Shown here piece after piece: positions 44,417 through 53,435 of a DNA stretch of 64,000 nt. A model generated the notes under the pieces. That model had not been told where the DNA came from. It did not search any database and was given only the letters and a program-made list of their open reading frames with translations. Both the position numbers and the translations under genes were made by a program. The stretch spans positions 62,001-126,000 of the forward strand of contig JACPIS010000037.1 of the NCBI GenBank assembly GCA_016187925.1, given 5' to 3'. The stretch is from Opitutia bacterium. Its GTDB lineage: Bacteria; Verrucomicrobiota; Verrucomicrobiia; Opitutales; Opitutaceae. Each line of letters begins with the position of its first letter. The first letter of the stretch is position 1.

Positions 44417-44450
44417 AGCGCGCACCGCGAAGACGGTGCGCGCTTTTTCT
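44417..44450 (+). terminator. intrinsic terminator after TonB receptor 1
   Basis: A perfect 11-bp GC stem (AGCGCGCACCG at 44417-44427, CGGTGCGCGCT at 44434-44444) with a short loop, followed by TTTTTCTTTTTT. It separates the receptor from the convergent GH1 gene. Confidence 0.9.
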
Positions 44451-44503
44451 TTTTTGGAATTCGTCGTCCGTACCTGCGACGGACCACCGGATCGTCGGCC
44501 CGT

Positions 44504-45862
44504 TCAGACCAGCCGGTTGGCAGCGATGACTTGCGAATACCAGTGTGCGCTGAGCTTGGGCGTGCGGCGCTGGGTCTTGAAATCCGTGTGCACGATGCCG
44601 AAGCGACGCGTGTAGCCGTCGGCCCACTCGAAGTTGTCGAGCAGCGACCACAGAAAATAGCCGCGGACCGGCGAGCCGTCCTGGATGGAGCGGTGCAGCT
44701 CCTTGAGGCAGGCGCGGACGTATTCGACGCGGTGCAGGTCGGGGCATTCGCCGTACACGACTTGGTCGTCGTCGTAGCCGCAGCCGTTCTCGGTGATGCA
44801 GATGTTTTTCTCGCCGTAGACCTCGCGGACGAAGCGCGGCCCCCAGTACAGCGCGCGGGGGGCGAGTTTGAGCCAAGTGCTGTCGGCGCACGGGTAACTG
44901 GGAGAGGTGGGAACGACTTCGGGCCGCCCATCGCGTCCGCGGCGGACATAGCAGCCCGAGTAGATGTTGAGGCCGACGAAATCCGCCGGCTGGCTGATGA
45001 GCGCGAAGTCGCCGCGCGCGACCTTGGGCCGCGCGGCACCGCACCGGCGCAGGTAGGCCGGGGCGTAGCGTCCGGTGTAGACGGCGCCCAGGATGGGCTG
45101 GTTGGCTTCCTCGAAGCGGGACCGCGCGGCGGCGACGTCGGCGGCCGATTCCGTGACCGGAATGATGCTCTCGCAATTGTCCGTCAGACCGACGCGAGCC
45201 TCGCGGCCGCCGTGTTCGCGCACCGCACGCACCGCGTGGCCGTGGCAGAGGAGGGCGTGGTGCATCGTCTGGTTGACGACTTGCGGCGGATCGTGCCGGC
45301 CGGGCGCCTTGTCCATGCCGCCGTAGCCGTGGACGGTGAAGCAGCGGATTTCATTCAGCGTGATCCAGTGCTTCACGCGGTCGCGGAAGGTGGAGACCAC
45401 GGTGTCGGCATAGGTGGCGAACGCGTCGGCCACCTTCCGGTTGCGCCAGCCGCCGTAGCGCGTCTCGAGCGCTTGCGGAAGATCCCAGTGAAACAGCGTG
45501 ACCCAGGGGGTGATGCCGTTTTCGTGCAGCGCATCGAACAGCCGGCGGTAGAAATCGAGGCCACGCTGATTAACCGCGCCGTCGCCCTCGGGAAAGATGC
45601 GCGGCCAGGCGAGGGAGAGCCGGTAGTGGCGGAGGCCAAGCCGCCGCATCAGGGCGAAATCCTGCCGGAAGCGATGGTAGTGGTCGCAGGCGACCTCGAG
45701 CGTATCGCCCTGGCGGATCGCGCCGCGGCGCCGCGCGAAGTGATCCCAGATGGACGGGCCCTTGCCGCCGGTGAAGGCGGCCCCCTCGATTTGCGGCGCG
45801 GCGGTCGCGACGCCCCAGACAAAACCGCGCGGGAAGCGGCAGGCGTGGGGCGGGCGGGGCAT
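44504..45862 (-). CDS. GH1 beta-glucosidase
   Basis: A 452-residue family 1 glycosidase. The N-terminal signature is FVWGVATAAPQIEGA, the acid/base is Glu171 in TLNE and the nucleophile is Glu358 in ITENG. It has no signal peptide, so it should act on imported oligosaccharides in the cytoplasm. It follows the LacI gene by 29 bp in one transcript, a common regulator-enzyme arrangement. Beta-glucosidase is the most likely activity; beta-galactosidase or others cannot be excluded. Confidence 0.93.
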   Translation of the reverse strand: MPRPPHACRFPRGFVWGVATAAPQIEGAAFTGGKGPSIWDHFARRRGAIRQGDTLEVACDHYHRFRQDFALMRRLGLRHYRLSLAWPRIFPEGDGAVNQRGLDFYRRLFDALHENGITPWVTLFHWDLPQALETRYGGWRNRKVADAFATYADTVVSTFRDRVKHWITLNEIRCFTVHGYGGMDKAPGRHDPPQVVNQTMHHALLCHGHAVRAVREHGGREARVGLTDNCESIIPVTESAADVAAARSRFEEANQPILGAVYTGRYAPAYLRRCGAARPKVARGDFALISQPADFVGLNIYSGCYVRRGRDGRPEVVPTSPSYPCADSTWLKLAPRALYWGPRFVREVYGEKNICITENGCGYDDDQVVYGECPDLHRVEYVRACLKELHRSIQDGSPVRGYFLWSLLDNFEWADGYTRRFGIVHTDFKTQRRTPKLSAHWYSQVIAANRLV

Positions 45863-45891
45863 CGGGAGAACCAAGCGGATTGCGCGCGGAC

Positions 45892-46950
45892 TCAGGCCAC
45901 GACATGCGGCGGCGGGGCGACGGTGAAGCCGTTGACGAGCTGCGCCTCGACGAGGATTTTCCGGCGCGGGGAAGCGGGATGCTGGATGCGATTGACGAGG
46001 CGCGTGAGGGCGGAGGCGCCGATGTGCTCGTGCGGCACGCGCATTGAGGTGGCGCGGCGCAGGCCGGCCGGCGGCTCGAGGCCGTCGAAGCCGGTGATGG
46101 AGCAATCCTCGGGCACACGGAGGCCGCGGTTCTGCAGATCCTGCATGAGCGGGTAGGCCTGGTGATCGGCGGCGCAGACCCAGGCCGTGACGCCTTGCTC
46201 ACGGATCAGGCGCGCGACCGTTTCGGAAATCTGCGGCGGCAGGAGACGCGGGCCGTTCTTGTGCACGTTGATGACCCACTCGGGGTGGAACTCAAGGCCT
46301 TGGACGAACAACGCCTCGACGTAACCGCTGAAGCGGCGCGCCACCCAGTGGCCGCCGACCGGATACGCCCAGGAGAGAAAGCCGATGCGACGGTGGCCGG
46401 CGGCGATGAGCGTGTTGGTCAGCGTAAGCACGGCCGACGGGTCGTCGGTGTCGATGATGTCGATGCCGGGCTGGTTGTAGCTCTCGAGCACGGCGACGGT
46501 CGACAGTTTGCGCGAGATCATTTCCACCGCCGGTTCGGGAAACGGATAGATGAGGATGGTGCCGCGCCAGTCGTTGGCGCGGATTTGCCGCGAGACGGAC
46601 TGGTTGCCCTCTTCCGGATGAAACTCGCCGGGCGCCTGGTAACAGACGTCGAGGTTTACGTGCTCGACGGCCGCGCGGTCGCGAATGCCCTTGAGGATGT
46701 AGGGGAACGTCGCCATCGCGACGTTTTCCGCCGGCACGCCGATCAGCACGCCTACCGTCAGGCGGCGCGAATTCCGCGTGCGGCGCGCCATGCGGCCGGG
46801 CGAGAGTTTGTAGCCCATCTGCTCGGCCATGTTCAGGACCTTGACTCTCGTCTCCATGCTGATGGCCGGATGATTCGCTAGGCTCCGCGAGACGGTGGAG
46901 CGGGAGATGTTCAATCGCTGGGCTATGAGTTCCTGATTGATGGAAGACAT
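45892..46950 (-). CDS. LacI-family regulator of the glucan locus
   Basis: A 352-residue LacI/GalR regulator. The helix-turn-helix and hinge (NQELIAQRLNISRSTVSRSLANHPAISMETRVKVLNMAEQMGY) occupy residues 5-47. A periplasmic-binding-like effector domain follows (VGVLIGVPAENVAMATF, ITGFDGLEPP). It is divergent from TonB receptor 2, and both receptor promoters carry the same set of ATGCAC sites, its likely operators. The inducer is probably a beta-glucan oligosaccharide. Confidence 0.9.
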   Translation of the reverse strand: MSSINQELIAQRLNISRSTVSRSLANHPAISMETRVKVLNMAEQMGYKLSPGRMARRTRNSRRLTVGVLIGVPAENVAMATFPYILKGIRDRAAVEHVNLDVCYQAPGEFHPEEGNQSVSRQIRANDWRGTILIYPFPEPAVEMISRKLSTVAVLESYNQPGIDIIDTDDPSAVLTLTNTLIAAGHRRIGFLSWAYPVGGHWVARRFSGYVEALFVQGLEFHPEWVINVHKNGPRLLPPQISETVARLIREQGVTAWVCAADHQAYPLMQDLQNRGLRVPEDCSITGFDGLEPPAGLRRATSMRVPHEHIGASALTRLVNRIQHPASPRRKILVEAQLVNGFTVAPPPHVVA

Positions 46951-47349
46951 GACGGGGTGGGGCGGCCAGTCGTGGGGGTGCTGACCTCAAAAGCGCTGCA
47001 GAGTGGTTAGTGCAACAGACGCGGAAATCAAGGTTTAAAAACTATGCACGAAAACTAGGAATGAGATTGTGGATTGGGTGCACGAATTATTTGATTGTTT
47101 TCTAAGTCATTTTTTAATAAAAGTTAATTGATTACATGAAATGCTGCATCAGCATGCACAAATCGATGCACAGTGATGTTGACACCGATGCACTGTGCGC
47201 GATTTCCTTGCCCAGACGCGCGGGTTCCCCGTCCGTCTTTCTTTCCCAACGCCACTCCGAACTCCGTAGTCTGGCCGGCAACCCCCTCAACCCTGCGCCG
47301 AGCTAGACCGTGGAGCCTCAGGAGTTTTTCTAACCCAAACCACCCCGCT
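46951..47349. promoter_or_regulatory. AT-rich divergent promoter region with ATGCAC operator sites (copy 2)
   Basis: A 399-bp region between lacI and TonB receptor 2. ATGCAC-type sites start at 47153, 47165 and 47187, with the same 12- and 22-bp spacings as before receptor 1. The TTGACA at 47179-47184 keeps the same offset. Additional half-sites are TATGCAC at 47043 and GTGCAC at 47078, nearer lacI, which could give autoregulation. The leader just upstream of the ATG repeats the AACCCAAACCACCCCGC seen before receptor 1. Confidence 0.6.
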
Positions 47350-50328
47350 ATGAACTCCAAGAATCGCTCGGCACTCCGTGCCGGATTGCTGGCCATGCTT
47401 TGCACATGGCCATTGGCCTCCTGGGCCCAAGAATCACCACCTGCTTCCGCCCCTGCGGATGCGAAGAAGGACGCGACGACCGCAGCAGTCGCCCCGATGG
47501 AAGAAAAGGTCATTCAGTTGTCGCCCTTCAAGGTGACGACCGACAAGGACAAGGGCTATCGCGCCACTAACACCACCTCGGGCACGCGCCTGAACACGGC
47601 AATCAAGGATCTGCCGATGCCGATCGAGGTCATCACCGAGCAGTTCATCAAGGACACGAACGCGCGGGATCTGCGGCAGGCTCTGTCTTACAGCGCAGGT
47701 ATCCAGCTGCAGACGCAGAATGACTGGTCGAGCCCGACCGATTGGGCCTCCGCCACTCCCGGCCGCATCAACAATCCCGAGGGCGTGACCTCCACGGCCG
47801 ACCAAAGCCACGTCAAAATCCGCGGTTTCCAGACCGAGTCGACCCTGCGCGACGGTTTCCGCCGCCAGAATTCCACCGACTCGGTGAACATCTCCCGCGT
47901 GGAAGTCATCCGTGGCCCGGCCGCGTTGCTCTACGGCGTCGGCAACTTCGGTGGCGTGGTCAACTACCTCGTCAAGCAACCCGAGGCCAAGAACGACGGT
48001 TCCATTTCCGCGAGCTTCGGCAGCTACGGCTTCAAGCGGGCGACGCTGGACTTCACCGGTCCGATCAATGACACGCTCGGCTACCGCATCACCGGCGCCT
48101 ATCAGGACACGAAGGACCACACCGACTTCGCTCACGAGAACCATTTCTACGTCTCGCCGGTTCTCCTCTGGAAGCCTTTCTCCGGCACCGAAATCTTGAT
48201 CGATACCGAGTTCGGCAAACAGGATCGCGATGGTATCGGCTTCCAAAACCTGCGCGCGGTGCCCAATGGCTTCGTCAACGATGCGGCGGGTTACGACGGC
48301 TCGTTCCTCAACATCCCCGGTCGCAACATCAAGGAGTTCCGTTGGAGCGGCCCGGATACCTTCAACAACAGCGAGGCCTACAACTTCCTCGTCAAACTCA
48401 CGCAGCGCATCACCGACGACCTGAATTTCTCGGTCGGGGCGAACTACTCCAGCTTCCGTTACGATCAGCGTGACGTGAGCGCTTCCATCCAGAACACCAG
48501 CACGAGCACGCCGGCCTGGGCCATTGGCACAGTCGTTTATAGCCCGCTCGTCACAGGCCAGCAGGGTATCCCCACCGGTCCCCGCAACGCCACCGTGGGC
48601 TATCAGTGGAATGACTCGAAGGAGAACGATAAGCACAAGCAGATCCGTGCCGACCTGACGTACACCCTGAAGCTCTTCGAGAACGCCTCGTCGAAGTGGA
48701 TGAAGATGGATAACACCTTCCTCATCGGTCTCAACTACACCAACGAGACCCACGAGTCCTCCAATTTCGGCACGGTCTATAACCGGAACAACTTCAAGAA
48801 TCCGGGCGACTTCAGCCCGTTCCGTTTCGGTTTCATGCCGGATGGCACGCCTGATACGCAGATGGACGATCTGACGCACCGCAAGGACATCACGCAGGAC
48901 GCCGCCAGCTACGCGATCTATCAGGGCAAGCTCCTTGACAACTGGGTCACCTTCATAGCCGGCATCCGCAAGGACCGCAGCTGGAATAAGAATTGGCACT
49001 ACAATCCGCAATGGGGTGCCAACCGCACGGGTCACAATCAAGGCTCCGACCTGAAACCGGTAGCCGTCTACGGCACACCCAGCAGGGATACGACGCACCA
49101 GTATGGTATCGACGTGCGTCTGATCAAGGATGGCAGCCTGTCCGTCTTCGCCATGAAGTCCGAGGCCAGCCTGCCGAATTACAGCGGCGCCAAGGATTTC
49201 TCCGGCAACCTGCTCCAGTCCTCGCTCGGAGAGGATAAGGAAATCGGCATCAAGTTCGACCTCTTCGATGGCCGCGTGTCCGGCACAGTCAGCAAGTTCC
49301 AGATCACCCGCACCCGCGTGGGCATCGGCAATCCCGGTGGCACCTGGTGGGCTCCGACCAATCCGTCCAACCTCACGTTCAATCCCAACAAGAACATCGT
49401 CTATCAGGTCAACGATCTGAATCCGTATAACAACGGTTGGAATGGTGCTATCGTTGCTTCCAAGTCGCAGTGGGATGCCGCGGTCGCCGCCGGCACGGTC
49501 TATCAGGCGACGAATTCCGCCAACAACACCAACTGGTACGTCAATGCGTCCAGCTCCACGGGTGCGGCGCTCATGGACGCCGTGTTCGCCAATGCCGTCG
49601 CGCTCAAGCAGACCGGCTGGTGGGGCTGGATCTACAGCTTCGACAACCTGACCAATGAGGCGACGTCCGACTACAACGGCGGCGCTCCTCCCGGGCCGAC
49701 CGGTGGCCAGTCTGTTCCGCTGGGTTCTGATCGTTCCTCGGGCTGGGATGCCCAGATCCTCCTGAACCCCACGGACAATCTGTCGGTGTCGCTCTCTTGG
49801 GCGCACATCGAGAAGAAGGTCCTCAACGCCTCGGGCTGGATCAAGTATCCGTACCCGCAGGACAAGTGGGCGATCTGGTACGCTCCGATCGACTGGGCGG
49901 ATGGTGGCACGCCGGCCAGCCAGCGCTACACGGATGTGAGCGACACCTCGACGCACATCTCGTTCGGCAATGGGCTGGCGCTGGATGACACTCCGAAGAA
50001 CACGGGTTCCGCCTGGGTGCACTACCAGATGGACAAGTCTTCCTCGCTTCACGGTCTCTCCTTTGGCGCGGGTGTGATCTACACCGGCTCCGGCTCGATC
50101 TACCCGGCCTTCAACCGCATTGTTCGCGATGCCAATGGCAACATTGTCTTCCTGAATACCGAGGCTAAGAAGATTTACAACGGCATGGCCCGTTACGAGT
50201 TCAAGGTCCGTGGCCGCGAGGCCAGCGTCCAGCTGAACATCGACAATCTGGCGAACAACACCGACTACTACGGCTTCATCGCGCAGGCTCCGCGCAAGTG
50301 GACTCTGACCTACTCGCAGAAGCTCTGA
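47350..50328 (+). CDS. TonB-dependent outer-membrane receptor 2
   Basis: A 992-residue paralogue of receptor 1. The leader is LRAGLLAMLCTWPLASWAQE and the TonB-box-like segment is VIQLSPFKVTTDKDKGYRAT. The plug carries LPMPIEVITEQFIKD and VEVIRGPAALLYGVGNFGG, and the barrel ends LTYSQKL. The start is the ATG at 47350, giving the same leader as receptor 1. The two receptors may admit different chain lengths or branches of one glucan. It has its own terminator and precedes the GPH symporter operon. Confidence 0.9.
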   Translation: MNSKNRSALRAGLLAMLCTWPLASWAQESPPASAPADAKKDATTAAVAPMEEKVIQLSPFKVTTDKDKGYRATNTTSGTRLNTAIKDLPMPIEVITEQFIKDTNARDLRQALSYSAGIQLQTQNDWSSPTDWASATPGRINNPEGVTSTADQSHVKIRGFQTESTLRDGFRRQNSTDSVNISRVEVIRGPAALLYGVGNFGGVVNYLVKQPEAKNDGSISASFGSYGFKRATLDFTGPINDTLGYRITGAYQDTKDHTDFAHENHFYVSPVLLWKPFSGTEILIDTEFGKQDRDGIGFQNLRAVPNGFVNDAAGYDGSFLNIPGRNIKEFRWSGPDTFNNSEAYNFLVKLTQRITDDLNFSVGANYSSFRYDQRDVSASIQNTSTSTPAWAIGTVVYSPLVTGQQGIPTGPRNATVGYQWNDSKENDKHKQIRADLTYTLKLFENASSKWMKMDNTFLIGLNYTNETHESSNFGTVYNRNNFKNPGDFSPFRFGFMPDGTPDTQMDDLTHRKDITQDAASYAIYQGKLLDNWVTFIAGIRKDRSWNKNWHYNPQWGANRTGHNQGSDLKPVAVYGTPSRDTTHQYGIDVRLIKDGSLSVFAMKSEASLPNYSGAKDFSGNLLQSSLGEDKEIGIKFDLFDGRVSGTVSKFQITRTRVGIGNPGGTWWAPTNPSNLTFNPNKNIVYQVNDLNPYNNGWNGAIVASKSQWDAAVAAGTVYQATNSANNTNWYVNASSSTGAALMDAVFANAVALKQTGWWGWIYSFDNLTNEATSDYNGGAPPGPTGGQSVPLGSDRSSGWDAQILLNPTDNLSVSLSWAHIEKKVLNASGWIKYPYPQDKWAIWYAPIDWADGGTPASQRYTDVSDTSTHISFGNGLALDDTPKNTGSAWVHYQMDKSSSLHGLSFGAGVIYTGSGSIYPAFNRIVRDANGNIVFLNTEAKKIYNGMARYEFKVRGREASVQLNIDNLANNTDYYGFIAQAPRKWTLTYSQKL

Positions 50329-50360
50329 TTCCCCACCCGGGCAAGGGGTAGAAATACAAA

Positions 50361-50395
50361 CGCGCACCAGCTTCACGGTTGGTGCGCGCTTTTTC
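50361..50395 (+). terminator. intrinsic terminator after TonB receptor 2
   Basis: Stem CGCGCACCA (50361-50369) with TGGTGCGCG (50380-50388), then CTTTTTC. It is the positional and sequence counterpart of the terminator after receptor 1. Confidence 0.85.
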
Positions 50396-50493
50396 TATCT
50401 CCCTCCCAGTCTCTCTCTCCGGCTCCTTGGGCCTCGCCACCACACCCGCCTTTTCCTAAAAAGGAAGCGCTCAAACCCCAACTCGTCCCCGTC

Positions 50494-51861
50494 TTGTCCA
50501 CTTCACAGGAACGCCTCAGTTTCCGCGAGAAATTCGCCTACGGCCTCGGCGACACCGCCTCGAATTTCTTTTTTCAGGTCTTCAACCAGTTCCTGGTCTA
50601 TTACTACACCGACATCTTCGGCCTGAAGGCCGACGCGGTCGGCACCATGATGTTCGCCATGCCGATCATGGTGGCGCTGCTCAACCCGCTCGTCGGCATC
50701 GCCGCCGACCGCACCGAGTCTCGCTGGGGCAAGTTCCGCCCGTACATCCTCTGGGGTGCCGTGCCGTACGGTGCCCTCGGCTACCTGATGTTCGCCAATC
50801 CGGCGCTGGGCTCCGGCGGCAAGCTGGTCTTCGCCTACGCCACCTACGGGCTCATGCTTGTGGCCTACGTGGCGATCAACACGCCTTACTCCGCCCTCAT
50901 GGGCGTCATGTCCGCCTCGTCCGAGGACCGGACCTCCCTTTCCACCTATCGCTTCGCGTGCGCCTTCACCGGCGGCCTGCTCATCGGCTGGCTCGTGCCG
51001 TGGCTGAAAGACCATAGCGGCGGCGCCACGCCCGCCGAGGGTTTCCGCAACACCATGGCCATCTTCGCCGTCGTGTCCGTGGGTATGTTCCTCTACACGT
51101 TTTTCAACACCCGTGAGCGTGTGAAGGCGCCCGTCAGCGCCCAGCAGTCCGTCTGGACCGATCTCCGTGATCTCAGCGGCAACGCGCCCTGGCTCATCCT
51201 ATTCTTCACGGCGTTCCTGACTCTCGCCAATGTCGGTCTGCGCAGCGGCGCCAACATCTACTATTTCAAATACTGCGTGGGCGACGAGTCCGGCCTCGGC
51301 CAATACAACCTCTTCGGCGGTCTCGCGTTCATCATCGGCTCGCTCTCGACCAAGCTGTTCCTTCGCCTCGGCTCCCGGCGCGCCCTGATGATCTGGCTCA
51401 CGAGCCTGAACGCCCTCGCCATGGGCGCGTTCTATGTCGTCGACGCGCACAACCTGCCGGTGCTCTACGCGCTGAACATCTTCGCCGCCTTCGTGGCCGG
51501 TCCGACTCCCGCCATTGTCTGGTCGATGTATGCCGACACAGCCGACTACGGCGAATGGAAGTTCGGCCGCCGCAGCACGGGCCTCGTCTTTTCCGCGGCG
51601 GTGTTCGCGCAGAAGGTCGGCCTGGCCCTCGGCAGCGCGATGCTCGGCTGGCTGCTGAGCTATTACGGCTACGTGGCCAACGCCGTGCAGACTCCGCGGG
51701 CGCTCTTCGGCATTCACCTGGTGTTCGCCATTCTGCCGTGCGCCTTCGCCCTGCTCAGCGGCCTGTCGGTCATTTTCTACCGGCTCGACGAGACCACGGT
51801 GAAGCAGATCGAGCGCGAACTCGCGGCGCGCAAGGGCCCGCCTGCTCCCGCGGCCGCCTGA
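50494..51861 (+). CDS. GPH-family sugar:cation symporter (MelB-like)
   Basis: A 455-residue transporter with about twelve helices. FREKFAYGLGDTASNFFFQ at the N-terminus is the GPH hallmark, followed by NPLVGIAADRTESRWGKFRPYILWGA, the cation and sugar-site loop. GPH proteins import glycosides with Na+ or H+. The start appears to be TTG at 50494; the next in-frame ATG would cut into helix 1. It leads an operon with GH30 (13 bp), an SSS symporter and a small membrane protein. AGGAAGCGCTC upstream could be another LacI-type operator. Confidence 0.9.
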   Translation: MSTSQERLSFREKFAYGLGDTASNFFFQVFNQFLVYYYTDIFGLKADAVGTMMFAMPIMVALLNPLVGIAADRTESRWGKFRPYILWGAVPYGALGYLMFANPALGSGGKLVFAYATYGLMLVAYVAINTPYSALMGVMSASSEDRTSLSTYRFACAFTGGLLIGWLVPWLKDHSGGATPAEGFRNTMAIFAVVSVGMFLYTFFNTRERVKAPVSAQQSVWTDLRDLSGNAPWLILFFTAFLTLANVGLRSGANIYYFKYCVGDESGLGQYNLFGGLAFIIGSLSTKLFLRLGSRRALMIWLTSLNALAMGAFYVVDAHNLPVLYALNIFAAFVAGPTPAIVWSMYADTADYGEWKFGRRSTGLVFSAAVFAQKVGLALGSAMLGWLLSYYGYVANAVQTPRALFGIHLVFAILPCAFALLSGLSVIFYRLDETTVKQIERELAARKGPPAPAAA

Positions 51862-51874
51862 GTTTCCATTTCCC

Positions 51875-53302
51875 ATGACTATGCGTTCAACCTCCCTCCA
51901 GTCTGCGGGTGCGCTCGCCGCGCTCGCCCTGTCCATGACCACCGCTTCCTTCGCTTCCACCTGGTCGCTTGTCCAGACCGCGCGTGACAACGGCCAGCGC
52001 CTCGAATCCATCGCCGCCCCGGCTCCGGCGGCCGGCGCGCCCGCCGCGGGCGCTCTCACGCTTGATCCGGGCAAACGCTATCAGGAGATCGTCGGCTTCG
52101 GCGGCGCGCTCACTGAGTCCTCCGCCTGGGTGCTGGCCCAGCTGCCGGCCGAAAAGCGCGCGGAGATCCTCCGCCGCTACTACGACCCGCAGGAAGGCAT
52201 CGGCTACACGCTCGCCCGCACGCACATCAACTCCTGCGACTTCTCGCTCAACATGTGGGCGCTCGACGACGTCCCGGGCGACTACGACCTGCACAACTTC
52301 ACGCTCGCGCCGATGCGCAAGTGGGTGCTGCCGCTGATCCACGACACGCAAAAGATCGCCGGCCCCGACCGCTTCAAGCTGCTCGCCTCGCCGTGGAGCC
52401 CGCCGGCCTGGATGAAGACGAATTTCCGCATGGACGACGGCGGCACGCTCCGCCGCGAGTACGCCGCGCCGTGGGCGAACTACTTCGTGAAGTTCATCCA
52501 GGCGATGGAGCAGGAGGAGAAGATTCCGATCTGGGCCCTCACGGTGCAAAACGAACCCGAGGCGCACCAGACTTGGGAGTCCTGCCTCTACACGCCCGAG
52601 CAGGAGCGCGACTTCGTCAAGAACCACCTCGGTCCCGCGCTGGCCCAGGCCGGCTACTCCGGCATCAAGCTCATCGGGTGGGACCACAACCGCGACCGCA
52701 CGGAAGCGCGCGCCGATGCCATGCTCGGTGATCCCGAGGCCGCAAAATATCTCTGGGGCATCGGCATCCACTGGTATGTCAGCGAGGATTTCGCCTCCTC
52801 GGCCCGCGTGCATGCGAAGTTTCCCGACAAGCCCATCCTCTTCACCGAGGGCTGCGTCGAGAGCGGCGCCCTCATCGGCCGTTGGGACAACGGCGAGCGC
52901 TACGCCCGCAACATCATCGGCGACCTCTCGAACTGGGTCACGGGCTACATCGATTGGAACATCGTGCTCGACCAGCGCGGCGGGCCGAACCACGTGGGCA
53001 ATTTCTGCGAAGCTCCCGTCATCGTCGACGTGAACACGAAGGAAGTGCGCTACATGACTTCGTTCTACTACATCGCGCATTTCTCGAAGTTCGTGCCGCC
53101 CGGCGCGCACCGCATCGGCACCTCCGGCGGTCCGGCGCAGCTGCAGACCATCGCCTTCGCCAATCCCGACGGCTCGCTCGTCACGGTCGTGGTCAATCCG
53201 ACCGATGCCGCCGTGGGTTTCAGTCTCGCGGCCGCGGGCGAATCGCTGGCGTGCTCCATTCCCGCCCACGGCATCCAGACCTACGTCCGCTCCGGCCGTT
53301 GA
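51875..53302 (+). CDS. GH30 family beta-glucanase/glucosidase, secreted
   Basis: A 475-residue glycosidase with a signal peptide ending near residue 28 (ALALSMTTASFAS). GFGGALTESSAW starts the catalytic barrel, the acid/base is Glu227 in TVQNEPEAH and the nucleophile is Glu325 in LFTEGCVES. The C-terminal beta domain belongs to the GH30 type. Subfamilies 1 and 3 are the closest in form; subfamily 3 contains beta-1,6-glucanases, which would remove branches from laminarin. Subfamily assignment needs a tree. Confidence 0.88.
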   Translation: MTMRSTSLQSAGALAALALSMTTASFASTWSLVQTARDNGQRLESIAAPAPAAGAPAAGALTLDPGKRYQEIVGFGGALTESSAWVLAQLPAEKRAEILRRYYDPQEGIGYTLARTHINSCDFSLNMWALDDVPGDYDLHNFTLAPMRKWVLPLIHDTQKIAGPDRFKLLASPWSPPAWMKTNFRMDDGGTLRREYAAPWANYFVKFIQAMEQEEKIPIWALTVQNEPEAHQTWESCLYTPEQERDFVKNHLGPALAQAGYSGIKLIGWDHNRDRTEARADAMLGDPEAAKYLWGIGIHWYVSEDFASSARVHAKFPDKPILFTEGCVESGALIGRWDNGERYARNIIGDLSNWVTGYIDWNIVLDQRGGPNHVGNFCEAPVIVDVNTKEVRYMTSFYYIAHFSKFVPPGAHRIGTSGGPAQLQTIAFANPDGSLVTVVVNPTDAAVGFSLAAAGESLACSIPAHGIQTYVRSGR

Positions 53303-53435
53303 TCTCGGTTATGTCCTGTTTTCCTCAGCGGTGTCCGGCATCCATGCTTGATTTCATTTTTTGCGCCCAGCACCCTGTGCCACCCCTTGCGGCTGTTTGT
53401 GCGCCGGCCCTTTTCTCCCCACACACTCCCCCGTC

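Noticed and set aside
47434-50376. A 980-codon antisense frame across TonB receptor 2
   Set aside because: Its sequence is the mirror of the receptor codons, and the frame has no start signal or domain. It arises from the lack of stops in GC-rich antisense DNA.
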